Below are positions 1 through 11,500 of a stretch of 64,000 bases of DNA, one piece after another (within the stretch, counting starts at the first letter, position 1; each line of letters begins with the position of its first letter). A model generated the notes under the pieces. The model ran no database searches. It saw only the letters and a list, made by a program, of their open reading frames with translations, and was not told the DNA's origin. Origin of the DNA: Anopheles merus (lineage: Eukaryota; Arthropoda; Insecta; Diptera; Culicidae). The stretch covers positions 37,567,942-37,631,941 of the forward strand of contig NC_054082.1 of assembly GCF_017562075.2 (NCBI RefSeq), read 5' to 3'. The translations under genes were made by a program, and so were the position numbers.

Positions 1-959
1 TTTGAACTGCGCCAAACAGATGTGGCACTGAAACGGCCGCTCGACCGTGTGCACCGCCAGATGGGCGACCCAGACGTCGCGCGACTGAAACTTTTCCCCG
101 CACACCATGCACCGATTGTCCTCGAGAGCCGGTGCCATCGAGCCAGACTGTCGCTTCGATTGGCTGCGCGTTTGGGCGCGTATCGGTGTGACGGCGGCGG
201 CGGCGGCAGCGACCGCTGCCAGCGCGTTCGCTTGTGCGCTGAAGATGGCACTCATGCTAAACTTTGGTTCCTGCTGCTCCTCGGTTGGTTCGTGCTGCAA
301 CGATTGCTGATGAAGCTGTTGCAACTGGTGCTGCTGCAGAAATAGCTGCTGCTGCTGCTGCTGTTGTTGCTGTTGCTGCTGCTGATGCAACTGGTGCTGC
401 TGGTGCAGCTGCTGCAGCTGTTCAAGCACATCGATGGAGGCGTCCCGAGATTCGTCAGCTGTCAGTGTACTGCTGCTGCTGCTTTCCTTGTCTGCCTGTT
501 CGTGATCGTCGTACGCATTTTCCAAATCGGACGCTTCCTGCTTCACTATGATGACTTCCGGCTCTATGCGCGGCAACATCTTCGAACGTATGATTTTGTC
601 GTACTCCCGGGCACGCCTTCGAAAGTGGTGAAACTCCTGCATCAGCTGCAGGCAGCCCTGACAGGCGGCGGAGGGGAAATCCATTTCGGGCTTCAGCAAC
701 ACACCGATACAGTCCACGATTACCGTTATCAACTCCATGTTCAACGGTTCGCTGGTGGTAGGATGAAAGATCGGCACCAGGCTGGTTTCGCGAAAGCAGA
801 ATCGGCAATATGTGCCAGGTGTATCACTCGGACTGTGCGTGGGAACGAGAACAGCGATTAGGAAATATTTTTTTAAAAAAATATTTTCACCCTCCAGATA
901 AAACGGCCTTTTCCGTGTGCCCAAAACACTTACACATCGTTGTAGATTGTTAAATCCAT
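1..959 (-). CDS. ZAD / C2H2 zinc-finger transcription factor, 3' part missing
   Basis: Exon 1 is 934-959 (ATG at 959-957) and exon 2 runs from 832 past the left edge. The 101-bp intron has a GTAAGTG donor and a GCACAG acceptor, and the phases agree. 286 residues are visible. The N-terminus is a ZAD (zinc-finger-associated domain) with its four zinc cysteines at C18, C21, C66 and C69. A long acidic, glutamine-rich linker follows, including a polyQ run encoded by the CTG repeat at about 344-420. At the edge there is one complete C2H2 finger (CMVCGEKF...HLAVH), a TVERPF-type linker and the start of a second finger. ZAD proteins are a large insect family of nuclear DNA-binding regulators. The targets of this one cannot be read here. 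More fingers should lie to the left of the window. The polyQ length is likely to vary between individuals. Confidence 0.93.
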
Positions 960-2249
960 TCACTGGGAGGGTTTGCGCTCGCTTTTTCGCCCTAAAACTA
1001 TTTTCCACAAGCACAGCGAACTGAATACTACACAATTTTTCTGGAGTAACTGGATATCTTGCAGCAGGAACCAACAGCGGGGCAACGGTTTGTTTACATT
1101 ATACACTGACAACCATTTTTTCCTCCTTTGCTGTTCTTTTCTTTCTCTACAAAAGCACGCACGCAGCCGAAAGCATGCAGCCATGCGCGGTGCTCCCCAC
1201 GGAACAATTCCAGCTGATACGCAGAGAAGGCGGTCTCGTTGGATAGGAAATCATCACTAGCTGTAGCTAGCATTATTTTAGCGTAATTTACTGACTATTG
1301 GTTTTATTTCATTGAAAAGCAATAATTTGATGCACTGTGTGTGCTTTTTTATTCGAGAGAGGCGGAAAATTGTCAAAGGTATCCAAATAATACGCGAAGC
1401 AAAAGGTGTTTTACTCAATCGGCATCATTTTGTGGCACAGTTGCCTGGGTTTAATTTTTTTATCCAAATAATTAGTTAATTTGCCGGCAATTGTTTATTA
1501 TTTTAAAAATCTTTGATTTTATTTCACTTCGATGATTTTTATACATATTATCATCCCTTTAGGTTCTTTTAGTGTAACCGTTGGCAACCGAAACCAAAAC
1601 AGAACATTTACGAGCGCCGGCTGTTTGTGGAATATGGTGCTGGTTATGTGTTTCAACAAACTAATATGTTTTTCGTTTTAATTGAATTTAAAATCCTGTT
1701 AAACGCTTTAAAAATATTTTAAAAAAATAACAGCCTTTAATCACCACACATATTATTTGATTCACTTGTTTGCCAACATCACCGTCAATAACAAACATGA
1801 TTTCTTGTTGTGTTTATACCCATTTTGTTAATTAGCAATACAGATATATAGATATGGCAATTAGAACAATATTTGAAAAACATTAATACTACAGAAATAA
1901 ACATATGAATCGCAAATAATGAAAAATTGACTCACACATCAGTCGAAATCCATCGGTGAAATTTAATGCTCTATCTGCCACTGCACATCACTTACACTGC
2001 GCACTATTTGTACATCTTTTTCACAATTAATCAATACATTTCATTCCAATAGCCACTGTTGAACTTTTATACACATTTTACAGATTATTATTTTCACAAA
2101 TTGTACGAGCTCTACCACACACGTGCCATGTGCCGACCAATTCAACGAAAAGCAAAACGAACAAAACCTCTTGGCCAGAGAACAACAAATCTGCTGTCAA
2201 ACCGGCACTGAAGAATGTAAACAAACAGCTGACGTTTGCTTGAGAAACC
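960..2249. other. Divergent intergenic region between the zinc-finger gene and GatB
   Basis: 1.29 kb between two divergently transcribed genes. It is AT-rich from about 1260 and holds both promoters. I see no convincing coding sequence, RNA gene or transposon ends here. Confidence 0.6.
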
Positions 2250-5132
2250 ATGGCGTTATCCAACCGGCTGCTGTTTCGATATTTCTCTGCCGCAAAACAT
2301 CCAAAAAACAATGCAAGGTACGATTCATAGTAAGCACAAAGCTACATTAAAATAACAGTAATTCGTTTGTTACTGCTAACATGCACAACATTTCCCCTTT
2401 TACTCATAGGACAAAATGGAAAAGCGTCGTCGGACTGGAGGTACACGCACAGCTGGAGACCAAATCGAAACTGTTTTCCGGGGCTCGGGCTACCTTTGGA
2501 GCTGCCCCGAATTCGTGTGTTGCTTTGTTCGACGCGTCAATTCCCGGAACATTGCCCGTGCTGAACAAAGGTGCCGTAGAGCTCGGTGTGAAAACGGCAC
2601 TCGCACTAGGATGCAACGTGAGCGCAGTATCGATGTTTGACCGCAAACACTACTTTTATGCTGATTTGCCAAACGGATATCAGATCACGCAGCAGCGAGC
2701 TCCATTGGCACGGGGCGGAAACCTATCGTTTCCGGTGTTTGTTCCGGGTGTGACCAAGGCGCCTTACTACAAAACGGCAAGGCTTCATCAGCTGCAGCTC
2801 GAACAAGACAGTGGAAAATCGCTGCACGATCCGTATGAGCGCAAAAGCTTGGTGGATTTGAATCGTGCTGGTGTGCCATTGATGGAGTTGGTGTTTGAAC
2901 CGGACCTGGAAACTGGCGAGGAAGCGGCCGCGCTGGTGAAGGAATTGATCCTGATTTTGACGAGGTTGCAGAGCTGCTCTTGCAAGATGGAAGGTACGTG
3001 TGAAAGGGTGGCGATGGATGATTGTGAGTGTAGAAACAGTATGGCATTAAGCGGCGGGAGAAGAGAGTGCGTCGGTGGTGTAATGGTCAGCATAGTTGCC
3101 TTCCAAGCAGTTGATCCGGGTTCGATTCCCGGCCGACGCACAGAGCTTTTTTTAAATTTTGAAATTTCTCGCTTAGTAGTTGATTTTTTTAATCATGGTT
3201 GTGTTTTGGTAAAAGTAAGATTTAATCAGTTTTGCGATGAGAATTAATCATTCTGGCATATTATTTTGTGAATTTTGGAAATTACTATATTGCTTCGAGC
3301 AAAGCTGAAATAGTGTATAAAATGTAAAGATTTTTCTATATTATTGATGTTTTTGTTGATTATCAATTGATTGGAGGGTTTTTGTTTATACAGAAAACAG
3401 CGATAATACTCATAGTTTAGTAGCAAGTGATAAAGTGACTAGAGTCAAAAAGGTATAAATTATATCCGTTTAATATTGATTCATTATGAAATATGGCTTA
3501 AAATTCAAAATTGAATAGCAAATATTTGTGAGCACATCATGACACACTTCGATGTAGTGTAACTGTGATATTTATATTGCGTGAGCGAAGCAGGAGAGTA
3601 TGTCTCGATAGCCGTGATCGTCTAGTGGTTAGGACCCTACGTTGTGGCCGTAGTAACCCAGGTTCGAATCCTGGTCACGGCAGTGTCGCTCGTCGAACAC
3701 TGTCACGGATGAGATGAAACTTTTTTTTCTGTCCAAGCCAGGGGGTCTCATAACTACGGCCCACGGCCCGAATGCCGAATGCGGTTCGCAAGAGCCTTTA
3801 ATGCGGCTCGTGAGGACTGGGTTAAGGTTAAATTAAATAGCTTTTTTCTATCTGATTATTTTTGTTTTACTTATAAAAGATGAAAATCACGATTCTATAA
3901 AAGAAACCTTCAGAAATTTGATATATTTCAATAGTATTTTCTTAGTAAAACGAGATTTGAACTTCCACTCATTCTTATGGACATCAACAAGGTTGATTGT
4001 GAAGCAATGCGGCCCGCGAGCTGAAAAGTTTGGAGACCCTTGGTCCAAGCGATAGTTACCAAATGTTGTTCTGCTACCTCATTTTTATTGCTATCTGTTT
4101 TTATTGTCGTTCCATTTACAGAGGGTGCATTACGAGTGGACGCTAACATATCGGTACATTTGGAGGGTACACCGCTTGGCACGCGAACGGAAGTGAAAAA
4201 CATCGGCTCGGTGCGAGCCGTCGCTCAGGCCGTCGATTACGAAATACAGCGTCAAATCGCCGTTCTGGACGAGGGCGGAACGATACACAACGAAACCCGT
4301 GCCTGGGACTCGACGGCTAGGAAAACGGTCGCCATGCGAGACAAGGAAGTGGTGCAGGATTATCGTTTTATGCCGGAACCGAACCTTCCGCCGTTGCATT
4401 TAAAACTAAGCGAAGATTCGGCGGAATCGCCAGACGCAGACGCCGTTGGTTTGATAGACGTGCCGAAGCTACACCAGACACTGCCGGAGCTGCCAGAGCA
4501 AACACGCCAAACGATTATACAGCGCCACCAGCTGACCAGCACGATCGCAATAACGCTGGTGGTAAGTGGGTTGAAAGTAGATGCAAGGTTCAGAATGTGC
4601 TAAAAAATGTCACTTTCCTTCATTTTAGAACGACGTCACACTATACGAAAACTTCCGTTCCATCATCGACGAGTCGGCGACTCGATCCCCAAAGCTAGTG
4701 GCAAACTTTCTCATCAATGAGCTGCTTACGATGCTAAACCGTAACAAGCTAGAGCCGGCCGATGCGGGCCTAACTACTAGCCAGCTCGCCACCATTGTGG
4801 ATATGTTGCAGGAAAACCAGCTCAACATTCACTATGCTCGGCGTGTGCTGCAGGAGCTGCTGGATCAACGGGATAGGGCTGAAGGAAGTGCACCATCATC
4901 ATCGTGCCCACGGGAAATCGTTACCGCTAACAATTGGTTCCTTATTACGGATGAATCGGACATTAGACGGTACTGTGAAGGCGTTATTGAGCGCAGTCCC
5001 AAGCTGGTGGATAAGTATCGCAACGGCAAGGAGAAAATGCTGTACGCGTTGGCGGGTGAGGTGGCAAAGGCTAGTGAGGAGAAGGTTGACATGGCGAGAG
5101 CGGTGGAGATGTTGAAGGAGATGTTAAAGTAA
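2250..5132 (+). CDS. GatB: Glutamyl-tRNA(Gln) amidotransferase subunit B, mitochondrial (GatB)
   Basis: Four exons: 2250-2317, 2410-2993, 4122-4561 and 4629-5132 (TAA), giving 531 aa with all phases consistent. GatB is a subunit of the GatCAB complex, which converts Glu-tRNA(Gln) to Gln-tRNA(Gln) in mitochondria. The N-terminus (MALSNRLLFRYFSAAKHP) is Arg/Ser-rich and lacks acidic residues, as in a mitochondrial presequence. Family signatures are GLEVHAQLETKSKLFSG near the start of exon 2, NRAGVPLMELVFEPDLETGE, and KMEEGALRVDANISVH across the exon 2/3 junction, whose GAG codon is split G|AG. The last exon is the YqeY/GatB tail domain (LYENFRSIIDES...). Intron 2 is 1128 bp and carries two tRNA genes and a MITE. 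The gene converges with Gmap. An AATAAA at 5176-5181 fits its 3' end. Confidence 0.96.
3069..3140 (+). tRNA. tRNA-Gly-TCC: tRNA-Gly (TCC)
   Basis: A 72-nt cloverleaf with a 7-bp acceptor stem (GCGTCGG/CCGACGC), discriminator A, and B box GGTTCGATTCC. The anticodon loop CTTCCAA places TCC at positions 34-36. Seven Ts at 3147-3153 form the pol III terminator. It lies on the coding strand inside GatB intron 2. Confidence 0.97.
3611..3682 (+). tRNA. tRNA-His-GTG: tRNA-His (GTG)
   Basis: A 72-nt cloverleaf with acceptor stem GCCGTGA/TCACGGC, anticodon stem-loop CTACG-TTGTGGC-CGTAG (anticodon GTG) and B box GGTTCGAATCC. A T8 run at 3721-3728 could terminate pol III. It lies in the same GatB intron, 470 bp after the tRNA-Gly. 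Confidence 0.97.
3739..4042. mobile_element. hAT-superfamily MITE, 304 bp, with perfect 8-bp TSD
   Basis: The ends are CAGGGGGTCTCATAACT on the left and, reverse-complemented, CAAGGGTCTCCAAACT on the right, the usual hAT MITE pattern. The subterminal sequences are rich in GGCCC/GCGGCCCGC. GTCCAAGC is directly repeated at 3731-3738 and 4043-4050, an 8-bp target duplication as expected for hAT. There is no internal transposase, so it is non-autonomous. It sits in GatB intron 2, ending 79 bp before the exon 3 acceptor. Confidence 0.93.
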
Positions 5133-5585
5133 GAGACAAACCGAATAGGACGCTTTGCCAATTTTGCTTAAGGTGAATAAAGTCAAAAACCAAACTAGAG
5201 AAATTGAAATGAAGCATAAAAGCTACTCTCTCCTATATCTTTTTTTTGTCTTTTTCGAAATTAGATGGTCGCCACAAACGGTGGCCCATAAACGCATCGA
5301 CTCAGCAGACAAAAGCGAACAACAGTGGATGTCATCAACATTTTAGGAGCATAAGCATATCACAGAGTTGTGTATTAGGTCAAATCAGATAAGATAATAG
5401 GTCCTTTATATTGCGTTTGTGTGTGTTCTGCATGTTCATTATAAGGAATTTGCTAAACTTGTCACTTAACCAGCATGCAGCCCCGCACTGTCAAGACACG
5501 GGTTGAAGATGGAATAAGAATATATATACATCATTCGTTTGACGCATTTGACTGCTTAAAAGAGTAACGGATCACCGTAGCTGTA
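5133..5585. other. Convergent 3' flanks of GatB and Gmap
   Basis: Holds the GatB polyadenylation signal AATAAA at 5176-5181 and presumably the Gmap 3' UTR. No clear AATAAA is visible on the minus strand. No other gene is seen. Confidence 0.6.
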
Positions 5586-8500
5586 TCAGGAATCGCTCAG
5601 TATGTCCTTCAGTATCGAGCTGGAACTGCGTGGCGGCGCAAACCCGGGCTGCTGCATCATCATCATCGCCGCTTCCGGCACCAGGATCGGCTGTACCGAA
5701 GATGCTGCGGGTGGTGCAGTGATCAGATTGCTACCGACCGATGTGACCGTGGTGGTTGATGTTGCCATCGACTGCTGCTGCTGCTGCTGCTGTTCGCCAA
5801 CGCTGGATGTCGTTCCGGTTGCGGCTGCAGGTGACGTGACTATGTTCAGTAGACTAGAGCTTGCGGTGGCACGCGGGGCCGACTCTTTCTCGAGGAACTT
5901 CACGAATGCCTCGGTGAGGGATTCTTTGTTGTAGTTAGCTGGTTGGGAGACGAAGAAGAAGAGGCAGTGTTAAAATTGCAATTACAAGGATTACAGCTTT
6001 GTAGCTCAGTTTGTTGCTCGCTTTTAGTACATCGCTTGAGACATAGATGGCGCTTTTTGAGCTACTCAATCTTAACGGCAACACGTGGGGCTCTTATGAA
6101 GCAATGAAAATAGTTAAAAACTCTATGTTTTACGTATGAAAAAAAGCATCTTACCTCCTGCTTCTCCACTTCCACCTCCACCGAGTATACTGTTCAGCCA
6201 TCCGCCCGTGCCGCCCACCGTACCCCTGTGGTGCAGGCCCACCTTCGTACATTCGTTCTGATCCATCGTCAGCACGGACGAGATCAGCTTCATGATTTGC
6301 TGCCGGTCGGATGCATTCGGTGCCACCGCGTACCCAATGACCAGGTTTTTCACCAGCGTCTTTTCCACCTTGTCCGCCTGGCTTGCTTCCGTTTCCTGGA
6401 GTCGCTGCTCGAGTGCCGCATACCGCTCGTCGCGCTTGGCCACTGTAAAGGAAGAAAGCCGGTCGGCAGAAACAAAAGGGAATAGATGTTCGCAAGAAGC
6501 GAAGGTCAGAATGGTGGAGAATAAAAGGGCAATTAAAGTATTGTTTTTTTTTTAAAGGAATTAAATTTAAGCATTTGAAATGAGTGAGTTATGCTAACAC
6601 CGCTCGTTTTGATGTGGGGATGGAATCTTACATCTTGTATGCTTCAACCACTTTTAATTCAATGAATGGTACATCAATCACTTCATTCACTTGCTAACAC
6701 ACTAATTCAATTCACAAAGTACAGTCGAGGCGAGTTCGTTTTGTAGAATGCACATGCACAGCTGGACGGGGCACACGCTGGATTAGATCGTTGCGAGACG
6801 TATGCCGACGAGGAGAGTATAACACAAGTACTGATAGCTTGACCGGGGACAGAAGAGGAGTTGGGCAGCTCCCATGTCCGATGGTTGTTTAAATTACACA
6901 CCAGTACCTGATGTAATACTCACCCCGGCGGGACGGGTGTAAGTTCTCCTCTGCACGCTATCGTTGCACGCATTCATACGATGAGATTACGTAGGTCACA
7001 CACTGGTATCTCTTTATGCTTTTAGTTTGAACATATTGAAATGCGATTTTTTTTTAAATTTTGCATAATGATGATTAAGTGTAAGTATGAGTGTATGATT
7101 TCGCTGGGATACATTATAAGCGAACATGGCAAACGCATGAGATAAAAATAGAACGATAACAATAATTATTACATGAACTGCATTCAAACAAAATCCAAAG
7201 ACATTCACAATTGCGTTGAAACAAAAAGTAAAAAAAAATCACAGAAAGAACATCAAACACATGGGAAAATTTTTATCAAAAAGTAAAAAAAAAACACAGA
7301 AAGTAAATCAAAGACATTTGCAAATTTTAACAAAAAGTAAAAACATAAAAATCACAAAAAGAAAATGAAACACATTTGCAAATGGAAAAGAAAACGGCAA
7401 GTTAAACATATCATCAAACAAGCTAAATAAAACAAACTGAAAAAATAGCACAACAAATAAATCACATTGAACTTCACAACATCGAACACGAGTACACACA
7501 CGCATACAAAGACACAAATGGCAGCAGGTATACACAGCGGGAGCGCGATGGGGTTGTATGTGGTGAGCGGAGCATGGACGGGGTAATCCCAATCTGTAAT
7601 GTGTGTTTTTCTCGGTGGATCACGATGGCAGCACAATGGTCCAGCCGTTAACGGTGACACACTATTACAATTTGAGATTGCCGCCCATCCACGCCACAAT
7701 GTGTGTGTGTGTGAGTATGCCGCAGTGGTGTTGGCAGAAGCGAGCTGTTTGGGCGCGCCCCTGCAAGGACAGTTTTGCTTCTCTTTGCCTACCTTTAGGC
7801 GTGTACGCCCGTTGCCTAGAAAAGAAAACAGCGCCCCCAAAAATCCACTTTAACCCAGGTCGTCATGGTGTATATTCCATCACTTGTACACCGTTCGTAT
7901 AACCGCCGTGCTTCCTAGATCATAAGCTTGTACTGCATGCACTTAAAGCAAAATCGTCTAACTTAAATCAAAGCAAGCGTCCTCCAACGGGAGACAGATG
8001 TGTAGTTCACAAACAAAGGCATCAAGGGGATGAGGCCGATCTTTTCAGCGCGAGGCACAAAACAGTCAAAGTTACACACACACACAGATTTCATAATAAA
8101 AACAATGACACAACAGATAAGAGGCTTTACTACTAATCCACTAATCTACTAACAGTGTGCAACAAAAGGTGGGATGGATTACGCTAAACGACACTGAACC
8201 ATCAACCGCCGAGAACCGGAAGGATGGGTTTTTGGCCATTTCGTCACTAGCATTGTTGCGGTTGGAGGGGTTGATAGAACAGATTTGGAAACAATGGTAC
8301 CAACTGCCTTTGTACCCACGATCCAGTCCAGGTGAGAGTGTACTTACGTCGGTGTATTTGAACACATATACTAACACGCAAAGTGCCAACGCGTTTGGCA
8401 AATCTCTGGAAGTTCTGTAACTCGCGCTGGGCGAGCTTTTAGTGCATGGTGCGATTCAAACACAACGACAACAGCAATGGGTGCATATAAAGCAAGAGCG

Positions 8501-11500
8501 TGCAGTTTAGTGTGCAATCATCTTAGTCTCTAACCAACAACCACCAGCACAATCCACGAAAAGCTGTGCCGCTCAGTTTGCATACCATCACTAACCACCG
8601 CATACGGCAATTGGTTCGCTTAACAACAATGGATTAGTTTCCGCCACTTAAATAAACAAAAGCAATGTGTAATGAAATGTGTTTAATGAAACGACGGGGG
8701 GGGGGGGGGGGAATTGAAAAAAGGATTTCCGCAATTGAATTTCGACGCATTACTGTTTTGATCCATTTCGTACACACACACCGTTATGTTCCGTGATGCT
8801 GCTTCTGGCCAAAAAAGGGTTTTCTCGACGGAAAAGTGGATATCAGCTGAAATCCCGGGATGCACGATGGATTGATAGCCTAGAATTACCAGCTGATATT
8901 TACCTTTCGGTCGAACTAAATGTGGTCGAATGTGACGTGTGTCTGTGTGTATGGATGTGCGAGCGTCCTTTCCGCGCTGTGCCTTCTTGTGCCGCAGGAG
9001 GAGAGCAAGGGGAACCATGTACTAGCTCTAGTTGGAGGTTTGTGTCTTATATGGCTTGCAGGAGCGTGTGCGTGTGTGTGAAGGGAGGTATGTTTCCTTT
9101 TGGTATTTTTTGATCCCCAATTGGTTTTCATTTCCATTCCAATGCAGATCACACAAACACACGCAGACGCGCAAATTTTTGCAGATGCAGATGCACAGTT
9201 AGTTTTGATGGCCCCTTTATCTCCCCCTGCCTTTCCCAGAGGTAGCGATGTGAATAATCCGCAACTGTTTGGTGGTGCACGCATCGGTGGGGAGGGGGTG
9301 AAGGAAATTTTGATAGACACTAACATATCAGTTCGCCAGGACATGCTTAAAGAGAGTCTAACAGTTGCGCGTTCCGAAGAAGGACACCGACCAGAAACCG
9401 TTGGGAATGAAGGATTTAGGTTTTTAATTATTTTTCCGTCTTAGGTAGTATATTAGACGAGCAGTGCAGTTAGAAGTGAGCGTTAGTATTATTCCATTCT
9501 ACCAAAACGGATTTAAATGGTTGCAAATTTTAAAATCATTCAATGACTTTTTACTACGCAGCAAGCAAGGACAACAGTCTTTCTCTACTTTACGGTTTAG
9601 CAAGCAAGCCACCAACAGTACAAAACCACCTCTTTGTAGCTTCCGCACGCGCTAGCGCGCTTCTTATCGTGTTAGTGTGCAACGTTTTATCGCACGATTC
9701 CATTACCCGATTATTGGATTAGCCGTTAATTAATTGATGTAGCTGATAGTGGGACTAGCGCCGCGACGCGCCTTCCGTTGTGCGATACTTACATTCCGCT
9801 TTCAGTGACGCGACCGTCACTTGCGAGATCTCCAGCTGGTCGGAAATGCGTGCCGCTGCCAGCAGGCCCGTCTTAGCATCGGCCAGCTGCTGCTGCACCT
9901 GCTTGAGCGTGTCTTTAAGCGCCTCCTCGCGGGTTCGCGCTTGCTCCAGCTCGCTGCGAATACTGCCCGTCGCCAGCTCGATGTCGCGTTCGCGATCTAA
10001 AAAAAACACAAAGGCAAAGGCAGAGGTTAGCAGACTACGGACTAAAAGAGATATAAAACGTGCGCCCCCACTCACTCATCTGGAACTGTTCCAGCGCGCA
10101 CTGCAGGTTGGTGAGGGCGGCCTGATTCTTCTGGTCGCGATCGTCTGCCGCGCTCAGCCGGGCGCCCAGCTCGTCCCGCTGCTGCAGCAGCAGCTGGTAC
10201 TGGGCCTGCAGCGTTTCCGCCTGCTGGTTCGCCCGGATGCTGGCGGACGTGAGCGCGTTGGTCGACTGCTTCACCTCCCGCTCGAGCGACGCCAGCTGCT
10301 GGCGGGTGTCGTCGTACCGGCGCTGCAGCTCGACCGTTTCCTGCGTGTGCGCTTCCTCTATCTCGAGCAGATGCTGCCGCAACCGCTCGAGGTCGCGCTG
10401 CAGCCCGTCCCGCTGCTCGACCAGCAACTGCTTCTGCTGCAGTGCCAGCCGCTGGTTGTTCTGCTCGGTCATTAGGTTGGCGGTAAGGATGTCGGACTTT
10501 TCGCGCAAAAACTGTATCTGATCGGTGAGCCGCTCGTGCTCGTGCAGCTTTTCGCGCAGCGCCGGACACTCGGGGCAGGCGGGCGCTGCCCGCTCGGTTT
10601 CCGCCTGCAGCAGCTGGTTGAGCCGCTGAATTTCCGCATGATACTGCACGCTTTCGTTGTGCTTGGTGGTGACGAGCTGGACGAGGTTTTCCTTCTGCTG
10701 CGTAAGGCTTTCCAGCGCTTCCCGCTGCTGCTCCAGCTCGGCCCGATAGCGCTCGCTTTCTGCCGCTAGCTGTTGCTGCTGCTCGGCGGCTGCCGTCGAT
10801 TCGCGTGCCTGCTCCAGCTCCGACTCCCTCGCCTCGAGCAGCTGGCGCATCTCGTTCAGCTTTCCCTCCCAGGTGCGAACGTTCTCGGACGAGGTGTGCT
10901 GGAGTTGCTGCAGTTTGCGCACCAGGCTGGCGTGATCCTCGTTGATCGTCGTTAGCTGGCCCTGCATGCTGGTTAGCTCGGTGCGCAGTTGTTCCGCTTC
11001 CTGTCCCCCGGCGTCCCGCAGCTGCTGCAGCCGATCCGCCAGCTCGTCGCGTTCCTTGCGCACCTCCGCCAGGGAGCGTTCCAGGGCGAGCGTTCGCGCC
11101 TTGCTCTCGCTTTCGCTGCTCTCCAGCGTCGACACGCTCGCCAGCAGCTCTTCCTTCTCCTCCAGCACTTCCTCCAGCTTGCGGTGCGCCTCGCGGTACT
11201 CCTCCTCGAGCGTGCGGTTCAGCCGGTGCGCATCGTCCAGCTGCTTCTCCAGCACCACGATGCTGTCCTCCGCGTTCTCGTTGATCGTTTCCAGCTTATT
11301 GCACTTGACGTTTTCCAGCTCCTCCAGCAGCCGGTCGTTGTTCTTCATCAGACTGGCGCACTCCTTCTCGTACTGCATCAGGTCCGCCGTGAGCGTGTCC
11401 TTGTCGTGCTGGATGCGCGAATTTTCCGCCTTCAGGAAGTTGATCTCCTTGCCCGCGTCGATCAGTTTCCTTTCCAGCGCGGCCAGCTTCGCGTCTAGAT

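Noticed and set aside
2994..3247. Extension of the GatB frame past the exon 2 donor to 3247
   Set aside because: It reads through a GTACGTG donor into the tRNA-Gly gene. The conserved MEEGALRVDAN motif is restored only by splicing to 4122.
7352..7840. 162-codon minus-strand frame in Gmap intron 4
   Set aside because: It covers the miR-1889-like hairpin and the AT-rich tandem repeat. The composition is not protein-like.
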